Shown here: in pieces, positions 20,891-30,787 of the stretch
How positions within the stretch are numbered: position 1 is the first letter of the stretch
Layout of the letters: each line of letters begins with the position of its first letter
Assembly: GCA_947311845.1 (NCBI GenBank)
Contig: CAMZMU010000048.1
Location: forward strand, 22,255,497 to 22,319,496
Length of the DNA: 64,000 bases
Direction of reading: 5' to 3'
DNA from: Poa pratensis
Lineage: Eukaryota; Streptophyta; Magnoliopsida; Poales; Poaceae
The notes under the pieces: generated by a model
The model's database searches: none
The model's input: only the letters and a program-made list of their open reading frames with translations
Told to the model about the DNA's origin: nothing
Program-made: the position numbers and the translations under genes

Positions 20891-21440
20891 TTTGATTCCT
20901 CCATGGAGCACATATGTTAATGTAGAATCGAATATCCATTAAAGCCTATAACATTTATAGAGGCACTTTGAAAAAATGCCCCTAAAAATGGCATCTTTAG
21001 AGGCACATTTTGAAAATGCCCTTAAAAATCGTATTTATAGAGGCAAATTTTAAAAAGTGCCCCTAAAAATACTATTTTTAGAGTCAATTTGTGAAAGTGC
21101 CCCAAAAAATGACATTTTTAGGGGCATTTTGAAAAAAATGCCCCTAAAAATAGCATTTTTAGAGGCACTCAATGAAATATGCCCCTAAAAAATATTTTTA
21201 GAGGCACTTTAAAAAAATGCCACAAGCAAAATGCCCCTAAATATAGGTTCTCTCATAGTGGTTTCACCACGATTGCATGATCTCATCAATGAGCAACCAC
21301 CGACCGCTGGTGTTAGCGCTTAGTGTTCTTTAGATCCGGTATCGATTGAATGCAGCTCCACCGCTGAATCCGCATAGAGAACTAGAACCAGACATTTTTT
21401 ATCGCGTTCATCAAGATTTGGAAGAGATATTATGTGCCCT

Positions 21441-21562
21441 TAATTTGTTCGCTCAGCCGTCAACTTCTCGAAATGTGTATTTTAATATCCCACAGTTTGG
21501 TTGCTCGTCAAATGACTAGGATATTTATTTATGTATTGGACTAATTTTTGGTTGCTCGTCAA
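21441..21562. other. Group I 3' flank
   Basis: Short host stretch with a repeated phrase (TTTGGTTGCTCGTCAA near 21,494 and 21,548) also found after locus 2 (about 3455) and locus 4 (about 5170), so it belongs to the duplicated PHAS unit. Confidence 0.5.
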
Positions 21563-21854
21563 CTCTCTCCATCTCGGTTTATTAGCCATTTTTTAATTTT
21601 CTCTGCAACCTAAACAAGTGAGGACTAGCCGAACTAATCACACATAATAATAGGCAATTAACTAGGAAACACCAACAATATCCAATCGAAAGCGCATGCA
21701 TTGGACTAATTAAATTGAGTATAGGGTGAACCGCATGCAGATTGGGGAGAGGAAGTGGCTGAGAGTGTTTTAATGGATGATTAGTAGTAACTGCGCCCAA
21801 CTATTGATATTATCTGGTTTTCGAAAAGTGGTTAATAAACCGAGAAGGAGGGAG
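21563..21854. mobile_element. Stowaway-like MITE
   Basis: The right end complements to CTCCCTCCTTCTCGGTTTAT and the left end reads CTCTCTCCATCTCGGTTTAT, giving terminal inverted repeats of about 20 bp with few mismatches. TA follows on the right; the left flank is AA, probably a decayed TA. Confidence 0.7.
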
Positions 21855-22850
21855 TATCATATGTTGATAGCTTTTCCCATAAACTTGGTAAAATATATAG
21901 TTTTACCTTTTCAAAAACTAGCAAGGTGGCCCTCGCAAATGCGAGGGCATCATCTTCAACGTAATGAATATGTTCATATATCATATATTAAACCTTTTTT
22001 TACTCAAAAGACCGAAGTCTAAATAAGAATATCCTATGACTATCGTAAAGCATGGTAGACAAAATGACACATACGTGCAATCTTTGAATTTATGAAGACA
22101 ACGTGTTACTTAAAAAAATACCATGTCACATATTCTGTAAGAGGGTTTACATTGAATCATAGGTAGTGCTATTTTAGTATATATTTGTACTCTCTTCCTC
22201 ATCGTCCATTCTTCCTTGTACTCTCACAGTGATACATATTTTTCTGTCATGTAACGATTACTACATGGACTTATATGTCTCATATTTTCATACCGCGATA
22301 GTATTTAATTTAAACATTTCAATCACTTTTAGGTCATCTAACATATAACGTTTCTAATTGAACCACAAAGTCTAGCCATCATGTTATTATCGCTTTTTGC
22401 CGAATCCTTATAATATTCAGTACTTTTGGTCAATTATTTGTTTTGAATGATTTAAGTCTCTTCCTGCCAAACCCACTCTTTAACTCAATTATTATACTAT
22501 GTCACTCACTTGCATTTGTCGCTTCATGAAACAACACTACGTTGTTATGGAAAACTTTGTTTTGGCATCTTCATCACTTAAAGTTTTTCCTATAAAATTG
22601 CAAATTTCGGTAATTTCTACAATCAAATTTCAAGACTAAAAAATGAATAAAGTTCGTCCTCGCAAAATAAAAACATAAATTCTGACATAAAAGTGAGTTG
22701 AATCACACAATAGGAAAACCATATGAGGTTTAAGTAAACTCAGAAAATAAGATATTAAGTTATAGCGTTAAACTTTATATACTTTAGAAAGATCCACAAG
22801 TCTGTATAATTACCATGGTCTATTGATCGTGCTTTTCTAATACAACAATG

Positions 22851-23225
22851 TGTTGTATCCCTAAGGACCACTAGTCTAGATCAAACCGTGTAGAACAGTG
22901 AGATGGAGGAGGATGATCACCTTCTCCTTGAGCAGACGACCCCGGTACGCCGGACATGGTGGAGGCGGCGATGACGGTAGTGGGTAGCAGTGGCGGCGGT
23001 GGTGGTACTTCCCGTCGGCTCGCGCTAACCCTAGATCGGTAGGGGTGTCGGTGGGGGGTCTGGCACAGCGGCTAACCTCGTGACCCGTGCTGCCGGTCCC
23101 CCACCTCTTTATATAGCACGGCGACAGGGGCCCACCAACCTTGGTGCGGTTGAACGCCCCCGATCAGGGCGTGGTCAAGGGTCCTGTGTGACCGTTGGGT
23201 CACACGGGAGGAGATCAACCTAACA
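22851..23225 (-). repeat. Copia 3' LTR
   Basis: 375 bp. On the minus strand it begins TGTTAGGTTGATCTCC and contains the TATA-like CTATATAAAGAGG (about 23,104-23,116). Differs from the other LTR at three positions. Confidence 0.95.
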
Positions 23226-23799
23226 TTCTCCCCCTTGATCTCAACTTTTACTTTTAACTATATACTTTTCGCTTTACTCGTTTCATCACAGATCGATACA
23301 TAGAGCATGTTTCATCGTCACAGCTCAATTGCCGATAGAATCAGACAGCTACAATATACGTCTCTGTTTTGAAACAAATCTTTACTTTTGGGCCTCTTTA
23401 TTGTCCGGAAATAATATAGACTATACCATAAACCCATGTCGACTATGTGTTCTCCAAAACACACTGGGCGGTAAGCCTTTAATTAGCAGATCTGCGAACA
23501 CTTGTGTGTTTCTTTTATATGTTCCTCTTATGCTCCAAGCATTTCAACATAATTCCGGACTTTCTCCTTTACAACGTATAACTCTGTGTCAATGTGTTTG
23601 GCACCACACTTGACTCGTTGTCTTAGGAGTGAATTACTTAATGGTTATTGCTGTTGTCAACCATTATCAATTCCGGGTACAGGTTTCCTTAACCATTTTG
23701 CCTGTCCCTCAGCCTCATATCATGCTATAACATGTCTTTACATCACACTGATGTAATCTTTTCATTCTTTGGAGCTTTTCCACACAAAAACTCCAAATG

Positions 23800-24410
23800 T
23801 GAAATTTAGCGACAATTGTGGATTTCGCTATACATTTCACAAATTCTTTCTTTGTACTCACAACCTTTTGAGAGCACATTTATAGATCTATCTTTGTACT
23901 CACAACCTTTTGAGAGCACTCTGTTTCTTTTAGCATGAGGCCGATATCTTTGATTCCATTCCAGTGATCTATATCTGGATTGGACATTGCCAAAACAACC
24001 CGGATATGAATTGTCAGGGTAATATTGAGTTTCCAACAGCTGAAGCATATGGTACCATATCCATTTGATCTGTTCTATGTTATCTCTTGGAACACTAAAG
24101 TTCCAATTCCATTACCCTTGACAATAAGAACAGGCGTAGGTTTTCTCGACATGCATGCTTTAGAGACTTCTTCTCAGCATGTCCATGCGATATTTCTAAT
24201 ACCCCTTTTCTTCTTTTCTTAGTAAATCTCGATACTTTTAACGACAGACACTCTACCGAGAATACTCTTTTGAGGACAAGAACTTCTTTTCTCTGCCGGT
24301 AGTAGATTGACATCACCACTAGCAAGTAGGATATCATCCACATACACAGGATTAGGGAATGAATTTCCCATTCTATAAGTTTGTAGAAAAGATTGTCCTC
24401 TCATTCTCTT
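23800..24410 (-). pseudogene. Copia reverse transcriptase remnant
   Basis: The minus strand at 24,318-24,347 encodes VYVDDILLAS, the catalytic YVDD box of Copia reverse transcriptases. Flanking pieces (for example VNLLPAEK) follow the family pattern but in shifting frames. Toward 23,800 a phrase encoding LSKGCEYK is duplicated. No integrase, protease or gag could be read elsewhere in the 4.9-kb interior. Confidence 0.6.
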
Positions 24411-25579
24411 TAACCCAAAATAACTTCTGATTCTAGAGACTTGCTCTAGTCCGTAAGATCCCTTGTGTTCTTTACTTTCATCTGATGTAACTCAGATCAT
24501 TATGTGCCATTAGCACTCATTATAATCTGTTTATTCTCTTAGCGCAAATCTTTCGATTTAAAATCGCTTTTTACATATTTCCTTTGGAGTCACATTGGCG
24601 TTGTAGACCCTTTATAGCCTACTGTTTTGGCTCCATTGGAAATTACTTATGAGTCCCAAACATCGTCGGGATTCACATAGTCTCTAATCATTAAGACAAG
24701 TAGACACTTGTCAAAATCGATTGAGCGCTGCTTATAATTTCTGTAAATGAGGTGGGATCAACCTTCATTTAAATTTCTCTGATATAGACTTTATAGTCAT
24801 CTGTTTTTCTCATATGGGGATGTTGTTGTTCTGTCATTGCCTAGAGGCAATTAATTCTGTAGTCTTCTATTGCTATAGCTCTTACAAGGACCTAAAACAA
24901 AGATCCATGTTTGCTTGTTCATCTCTATTATAAAGCAACAAGCTCCCCCAGATAAAATCTATTCGAGCCTTAGGTATGTTCATACCATGCTCCCCCAGAT
25001 TACTCCATTTTCTCCAAAATGGTGTATCCTTAATCCTTTTTATTTGGGTTTATTCTGTTAACCTGTCAATCTGTCTTCTTTATGGCACTTTGAGTACCGT
25101 CCTTAGTCTCCTTTCGGAGCTGTAAAATATCCAAGAATACATCTATTTCTTTACTTTAGGGGTATCATTATTATGACCGTCGTACTCCCCGAACGATCAC
25201 AATTATGCATCACATTATCTGAAGTATAGGGGAGTTTATTCTGTAACATTCTCTATCTCCCCCTCGAAATGTGGCAAGAACCTTTTTGCCACAATTTCGA
25301 AACTTTGATTATCTGCTTTATTCAATATGAAGTTATCTTTTAACGTATGGGAGTACTTTTTCCTCATTCCCTTTTCAAAACTCACAAGAGTTCTTTCTCA
25401 ATGGTACTGCAAGTCACACTTGCATAACATTCTTATCTTTAGGTTCATTTGTAACTTTATTCTCTTTTGACTCATTAAGTGCTTTGTAACTATGACACAT
25501 AAAGTGTGCGGTCGATATAAAAACACATGAGTCATCACATCTTCTTCCTGTCATACAGGATAAGTCCTTTGTCAAAATT

Positions 25580-25659
25580 TTCTCCCGCCATGCGGGTATT
25601 TTCCCAGACTTTTCCCACCACGTGGGTATTATTATCGTCTTTTCCCGTCATGCGGGTAA
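25580..25659. repeat. Three short repeats around TTTCCCGTCATGCGGGTA
   Basis: Three variants of a TTTCCC-N-CATGCGGGTA unit, each a small imperfect palindrome, spaced about 30 bp inside the Copia element. Confidence 0.7.
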
Positions 25660-25756
25660 TTAAGAGACATAGATGCCACAATTGGCTCTTTAGACTGCAT
25701 ATTCAATCATCAAATTCAGAAATAAATCTGAATACTCTTTTATACACATGCTTAAT

Positions 25757-27085
25757 CCAACGTTGGTCAAATTAAGCATTCATGTTGCTCGTTTAAAAAA
25801 TTTCTTCATATAGAGTACATGAAAGAAATTCGTTAAACAAAACTCTGAATGATTTATTTGTTTTCTGCATGGAGAGTACATGAAAGACATTTGTCAAACA
25901 AGACTCTCGATGATCTATTTGTATTCTTGGATTAACATCCAAGAATTCTTTTTCTTTTGCAGTCATTCTTTAGAGAGAACATACTCTCTCACTTTATGAC
26001 CTTTCTTGGTCATCTTTCGGGTCACAAGTACCCATTCTTTTGCTTTCACGAATGAAAACATGAGAATCTTTGTCTGAGAAAATATTCAATAATAATAAAC
26101 AATAATGAGCATAAAAATAACCCTACGTTGGTCTGGTTAAAGATATGCACATTAAATCTTTAAAACTTTCTTCTATATTCTAAATCACCGTTGGGCAGAA
26201 TTAGAATGAAACATCATCTTTCTACACTAATTCTACATCACCGTTGGGCAGAAATAGAATCAATGCATAAAACTCATAAACAATATGATGATAATATTTC
26301 TAAAGAACTCTGTTTGGAAAATGACATTATCATCAACTCTATTTCAGCGGAAACATGAAATATACATATTTCTATAGTTCAAGAGCATTTCTTGATCTTT
26401 TATCTTTTCTCTGAAAATTGATCACTTTCATGCAAAATTATCAGAGATCTAGCCCTTTGACTATAGAACTCATATAATTATAGTACTGCTATCATCAACG
26501 TTGGTCAGAAAATAACAATACCATAATTAATCTGTTAAACAAGTATTTCTCTTTTTCCTCCTCTCTAATTAAATTTTCCCGTTGGTTCCAATTTAATTAG
26601 AGGAGAGTCCTTTTACTTTACAGCAGAAACTGTAAAATTATTTGTATTTCACAAACATTGCACTGTTCAACGATTAACAAATCATGATTATGTTATTAAC
26701 AACGTTGGTCGTAAAATAACAGATCATAATTGTTTCAATAATTTCTTTAACATGCTCTTGTAATTTAATTCTTTCTTTATTTCTTTTACACTTTAAGAGC
26801 ACTTTTATTTATTTGCAGCGGAAAAACATGAATAAAATTCATGAACTTTATGCTTTTCACAACTATTTCTGTCACTGTTTGTGCAATTAAAACTATATTA
26901 CCGTTGGGCAATAAAAGAAATAAATGCACCTTTTAACACATAATAAACAAATCATGATCATGCTATTAACAACGTTGGTCATTTAATAATAGAATCATAA
27001 TCATCTTTAATATCACTTTAATCAAGCTTTTAATTCTCACTTTAAATCATGATAATGCTATTAACAACATTGGTCAATTAATAAC
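25757..27085. repeat. Dispersed motif AACGTTGGTCA / ACCGTTGGGCA in the Copia interior
   Basis: At least nine copies of an 11-base motif, alternately AACGTTGGTCA and ACCGTTGGGCA, occur at irregular 60-260 bp spacing (near 25,759, 26,124, 26,181, 26,244, 26,500, 26,702, 26,900, 26,971 and 27,067). Several are followed by A/T-rich text with AATAACAGAATCATAAT and preceded by ATTAACA. They lie where gag-pol would be expected. Confidence 0.7.
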
Positions 27086-28163
27086 AGAATCATAATTATC
27101 ATAAATATAACTTTATCACGCTTTTATTCTCACTTTATTGCTTTTATGCAATTACTTTTAACTATTTTGCAGCGGAAATTACATGAATAAAAAATTCATG
27201 GACTTTCTACTTTTCAGAAGCATTTCTGTCACCTTTCTATTCTCTAAACAAAAATTTCGTTGGATAAAATTTGAATAGGAAAAACTATGATGAAATTTGC
27301 CCAAAATTGGACAAAGCAATTAAAACATGCTTCTGTAAAGAATAAAACGGAGAAAAAACAGAAAAACTGGGCCGCAGCCCAGCTCACTGCGCGCTGTGCG
27401 CGTGCCCTGTGGAGGCCCAGCAGAGGCCCAGCAGTGGCCTGTTTGCAGCCCGCGGCCTGCCACTGCCGCCTCCACGCGCTGCGCTCGCTCTTGGCCGTCA
27501 GATGAGATCCGACGGCCATGCGCGACTCTCGCCCGAACAAAAACGGCGCGCGGCCAGCTCCCGCAGAACCCTAGCCCCGCATTTTCTTTTCCTCTTTGTC
27601 GCTCTCGCTCCCGCGCGTGACGGCGACGGAATAAACGAGCCGGCCGCCGGCCGCCCGGCTGCCGGAGACGGCGAACGGCCGCCGGAGACGACCGTACCGT
27701 GCGGCCTCCTTCCCGTTCCCTCCTTTCTTTCCTTTTCTCCATCCACTACCAGCACACTGTGAGGATTTCGCGGCCGCTGGAGCAAGCCGTCGTGGAGGAA
27801 GAGGATGGCGCCGTCGCCGACCCACTCGCCGGTGCGCGTGTTCCCCTTGCGGGTGAGCACGTCGCCGTCGAGCGGTCTGGCCGCGGCGCCCTGATGCTGT
27901 CGTTTCCGCCGAGGCGGAGGTGCACTTTGCCCCGTGAGGGGTTGATTCCTTCTTCCGACGCCACGGCTTGCCGATGCGCGTCGGATCGAGAGGGACGGCG
28001 CGGCCGTGACGGCGGCGCTTCTTTTCCGGTGACCCGAGGCCCTTCCGGTGAGTATACTTTGCCCTCTTTTTGAAATTAGGGTTAGGGTTTTGGGGTATCC
28101 ACGGGAGGGATCTTTTCCTTTTCGATCTACACGTGATCTAGAACCCTCTGGCTCTGATACCAA

Positions 28164-28538
28164 TGTTGTATCCCTAAGGACCACTAGTCTAGATCAAACC
28201 GTGTAGAACAGTGAGATGGAGGAGGATGATCACCTTCTCCTTGAGCAGACGACCCCGGTACGCCGGACATGGTGGAGGCGGCGATGACGGTAGTGGGTAG
28301 CAGTGGCGGCGGTGGTGGTACTTCCCGTCGGCTCGCGCTAACCCTAGATCGGTAGGGGTGTCGGTGGGGGGTCTGGCACATCGGCTAACCTCGTGACCCG
28401 TGCTGCCGGTCCCCCACCTCTTTATATAGCACGGCGACAGGGGCCCACCAACCTTGGTGCGGTTGAACGCCCCCGATCAGGGCGTGGTCAAGGGTCCGGT
28501 GTGACCGTTGCGTCACACGGGAGGAGATCAACCTAACA
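28164..28538 (-). repeat. Copia 5' LTR
   Basis: 375 bp, same length as its partner. It would drive minus-strand transcription through the TATA-like motif near 28,417-28,429. The tRNA-Met primer site lies immediately inside, at about 28,146-28,163. Confidence 0.95.
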
Positions 28539-29817
28539 CAATGAAACTCCGTTGACTTTTGATTACTTTTCTAACACAATTACGATGATATGTTGGTTTT
28601 CATCTTGTTTTACAATAATTATAAACATTTGTTGCATATTATCTACTAATAATAGAGGATCTGCTTATCAGATGTTTTGTTTTTCTACGAACTGCTCCCA
28701 TGTCAATATATCTCTACCATATTGTGTTTATCTAACATATTTTATTTAAAGTTGAATGTTTTGTGATAAATAGTTAAAATTTTGATGACTCGTTATAACG
28801 TAGATGTATCTTAAGTCCCGGATGTTTTCCTTTGCTCAAACCTCGCGCTTTACGCCATATGTGTATGATTGTTGACGATTGCACTTTTGTTTTTAGAAAG
28901 AATGCAAAAGCTTTGCCTTTTATATTGGTATTGTAGACGATTGCACTTTTGATTATGAGTCGATGATTCTGTCGACATGGAGCTTTTCAATCTCGTAGTT
29001 CCTCGACTCAAGTCGTAAACGACTATGTAGGGTAACAATGTCTGTATGTATGGTCCTAGTGTGATCATGAGTATGTCACGTCGTACTTAATATGTTTCTA
29101 AATATTATTTATCTTGTGATTAACTCGTCTCAATCATGGATATCCATGTATAATCTAGTACACTTTTGTCAATATTCAATCATGGACAATTTATTTACGG
29201 ACGTCACCCCTTGATACGTGATGCAGCAAGTGTTTGCAGTTTGATTTTCTTGAAAATCACCACCGAAATACGTGCAAGCTAGGTTGTGCAGTTTTTTTTT
29301 TACGGGAGCAGAAAGGAGAGCAGTCCGGCCTTACCACGATTAAGCTAGGGTGCGCAGTTTTTTTTCTTCAACAAAAAGATCGGGTTGCTTTGCAATCCAT
29401 TAAAAAACGTGACAACACGATTGTGTTAGACAATCTTTTTATTCAAGTTGACCGATTTTGCACAGGCATTAAATACGTGACTGTCCGTGTTGGAAAATGA
29501 AAATTAAAAGGTTACGTCTCTAATGGTATCATTAAATCTAAACCGTACAGAAAAACTGGTACGTGCCTGTTTAACATAGAATCGTAGTTTCTGGACGTAC
29601 ATGTTTTTTTTGCTGTATCCTTCCAACCAACGTAGCTAGTCCGGCTGGGGTTTTAAACAGACAATGTGTTATCGTGTCAAACATTTTACGCGACTACTAA
29701 TATTGGATTAAATCCTGACCATATATTTTAGATCTAACTATTAAAATTAATTAAGAGGATGTGGCTTAACGTGGTGGCTCTATTAGCTAACTCATTTTGC
29801 TTTTAGTATATGATAGA

Positions 29818-30470
29818 CTAGCATGGTGGCTCTCGCAAATGCAAGGGCATCATCTTTAATACATAAAAAAAATGTTAAGTATATATTAATTATAAAAATA
29901 GTTTAGATATTCTGAGGGCATCATATTTCATATAAGAAAACATTAGGTGTTTATTTATCAGATTATATAAATATTTGTATGGATAGAAATATCTGAAAAT
30001 GTCTAGAAAATATATGTAGGGTTCCATAGAGAATTATATTATGTGGAAAGGTTTAATTTTGTTCTAATGACCATAAATTTCACGGTTAATAAAAAATATC
30101 ACATGTGTGTGGAACCTATTTTAATAATCTTTAAATCGTGGGTGAATTATCACTTCAAAATTTAGAAACTGTATCCGTGAGACAATGTATGTTATGTACG
30201 TGGATCTATTGGATCAATTCACAGAACTACTTTTACATGGCAAGCTGACATATAATTCTTATTTCATGTTACATAGGTACCTTGTGAAAATATCAAATAT
30301 AGTTTGCAAATCTAATCTTGATAGATTTAGAATTAATAAAAAACATGATGTCTACATATAATAATTCGGATATCGCTAGATGACTCCTAGATGTAGTTAA
30401 AGATCTAGTAATCATGGTTTGTTATGATACCAAAACCTCGTATTAATACTCATATGATGATATATGTATT
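29818..30470 (-). mobile_element. Helitron H2, head-to-tail with H1
   Basis: CTAG at 29,818-29,821 with a hairpin close to that of H1 (minus strand GCCCTTGC-ATT-TGCGAGAGC, then CACCATGCTAG). It begins directly where H1 ends. The next 70 bp also resemble H1. The 5' end is not certain; host-like sequence shared with 45,780 onward resumes by about 30,470, which sets the upper limit. Confidence 0.6.
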
Positions 30471-30787
30471 ATGAAGTGACTTGAGAAGTAAAAGTGATTC
30501 TTTTGTTAAATTTGGAGGATTAATTTGCACAACACCTACTGGGTTACAACATAGAGCCGGTGACAAATGACACCAGTGTATTTATCCCGGACTCGTATAC
30601 CTACAAGTTTGAACTCGGTGAAAATAACACTGACAGGCTCAGCTGCTAGAGATAGGCGGAAATTTAGTCTAGTGCCCTTTGCCAATATAAAATCTGTGTG
30701 TAATTACTTACCTTCCTCTCATTCATGTGCACCTACTGACCTACACAGTTAATTACCTCACGTCACACCACTCTTCCTTAAATTGTA
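30470..30787 (+). other. Upstream block of PHAS group III
   Basis: Aligns with 45,790-46,040 (GGGTTACAACATAGAGCC here, GAGTTACAACATTGAGCT there; then AGAGATAGGCGG in both). In the second copy this block lies about 300 bp before a TATA-like motif and a miR2118 site. Here a Helitron separates it from locus 9. Confidence 0.6.

Larger units (their letters stand above)
16623..21260 (-). mobile_element. Complete CACTA element carrying captured host exons
   Basis: Starts CACTACAGGAGAACATG at 16623. The right end read from the minus strand is CACTATGAGAGAACCTA. GTT flanks both sides (16620-16622, 21261-21263). Both ends carry dense subterminal motifs of the type TTTTTAGAGGCA or TTTAGTGGCA. The 4.6-kb interior has no transposase, so it is non-autonomous. 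It holds fragments of at least two host genes on the minus strand and a retroelement insertion near 20.3-20.9 kb. Gene capture by CACTA elements is well known in grasses. Confidence 0.9.
15840..21440 (+). ncRNA. Candidate 21-PHAS locus 8 (group I), split by a CACTA element
   Basis: Ancestral parts are 15,840-16,622 and 21,261-21,440. The first has TTCAATTTCAGCAGATTGCC (about 15,870), GTTCCCATCCGGCCAAGTCA (about 15,937), GATAAATAG (16036), TTTATGTATGAC (about 16,207) and the miR2118 site (16264). The second has TCATCAATGAGCAACCACCG (about 21,284) and the 3' block CCACCGCTGAATCCGCAT (about 21,358). The two halves join cleanly across the GTT target duplication when compared with locus 2 (ACATAAACCAT before, TCATCAATGAG after). 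An internal repeat is present: TCATCAATGAG and TAGATCCGG also occur at about 16,514 and 16,564, before the insertion. Confidence 0.6.
22851..28538 (-). mobile_element. Copia-type LTR retrotransposon, young insertion
   Basis: Two 375-bp LTRs (22,851-23,225 and 28,164-28,538), each TG...CA, flanked by the 5-bp target duplication CAATG (22,846-22,850 and 28,539-28,543). The orientation is minus: next to the right LTR the minus strand reads GGTATCAGAGCCAGAGGG, a primer-binding site for initiator tRNA-Met, and next to the left LTR it reads AAGGGGGAGAA, a polypurine tract. I count three mismatches between the LTRs. The interior has only scraps of Copia reverse transcriptase, so the element cannot move itself. 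Confidence 0.95.
21918..29817 (-). mobile_element. Helitron H1 (with nested Copia element)
   Basis: Minus-strand 3' end: the hairpin GCCCTCGC-ATT-TGCGAGGGC followed by CACCTTGCTAG, with CTAG at 21,918-21,921 and host T next, the standard Helitron terminus. The 5' end is taken as TCTATCATATACTAAAAGC, beginning at 29,817. Without the Copia insertion the element is about 2.2 kb, with no Rep/helicase frame, so it is non-autonomous. Host sequence before it (CCTTTTCAAAAA) matches the group I 3' flank near 3535. Confidence 0.7.

Noticed and set aside
21270..21300. CATCAATGAGCAACC as a twelfth miR2118 site
   Set aside because: Only the short ATGAG core is shared. The rest belongs to the 3' block of group I loci.
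28077..28100. TTAGGGTTAGGG-like text as interstitial telomere repeat (also at 53,643)
   Set aside because: Only one or two units. This is the common cereal leader phrase AAACCCTAACCCTAA read on the other strand, inside the Copia leader and the antisense gene leader.
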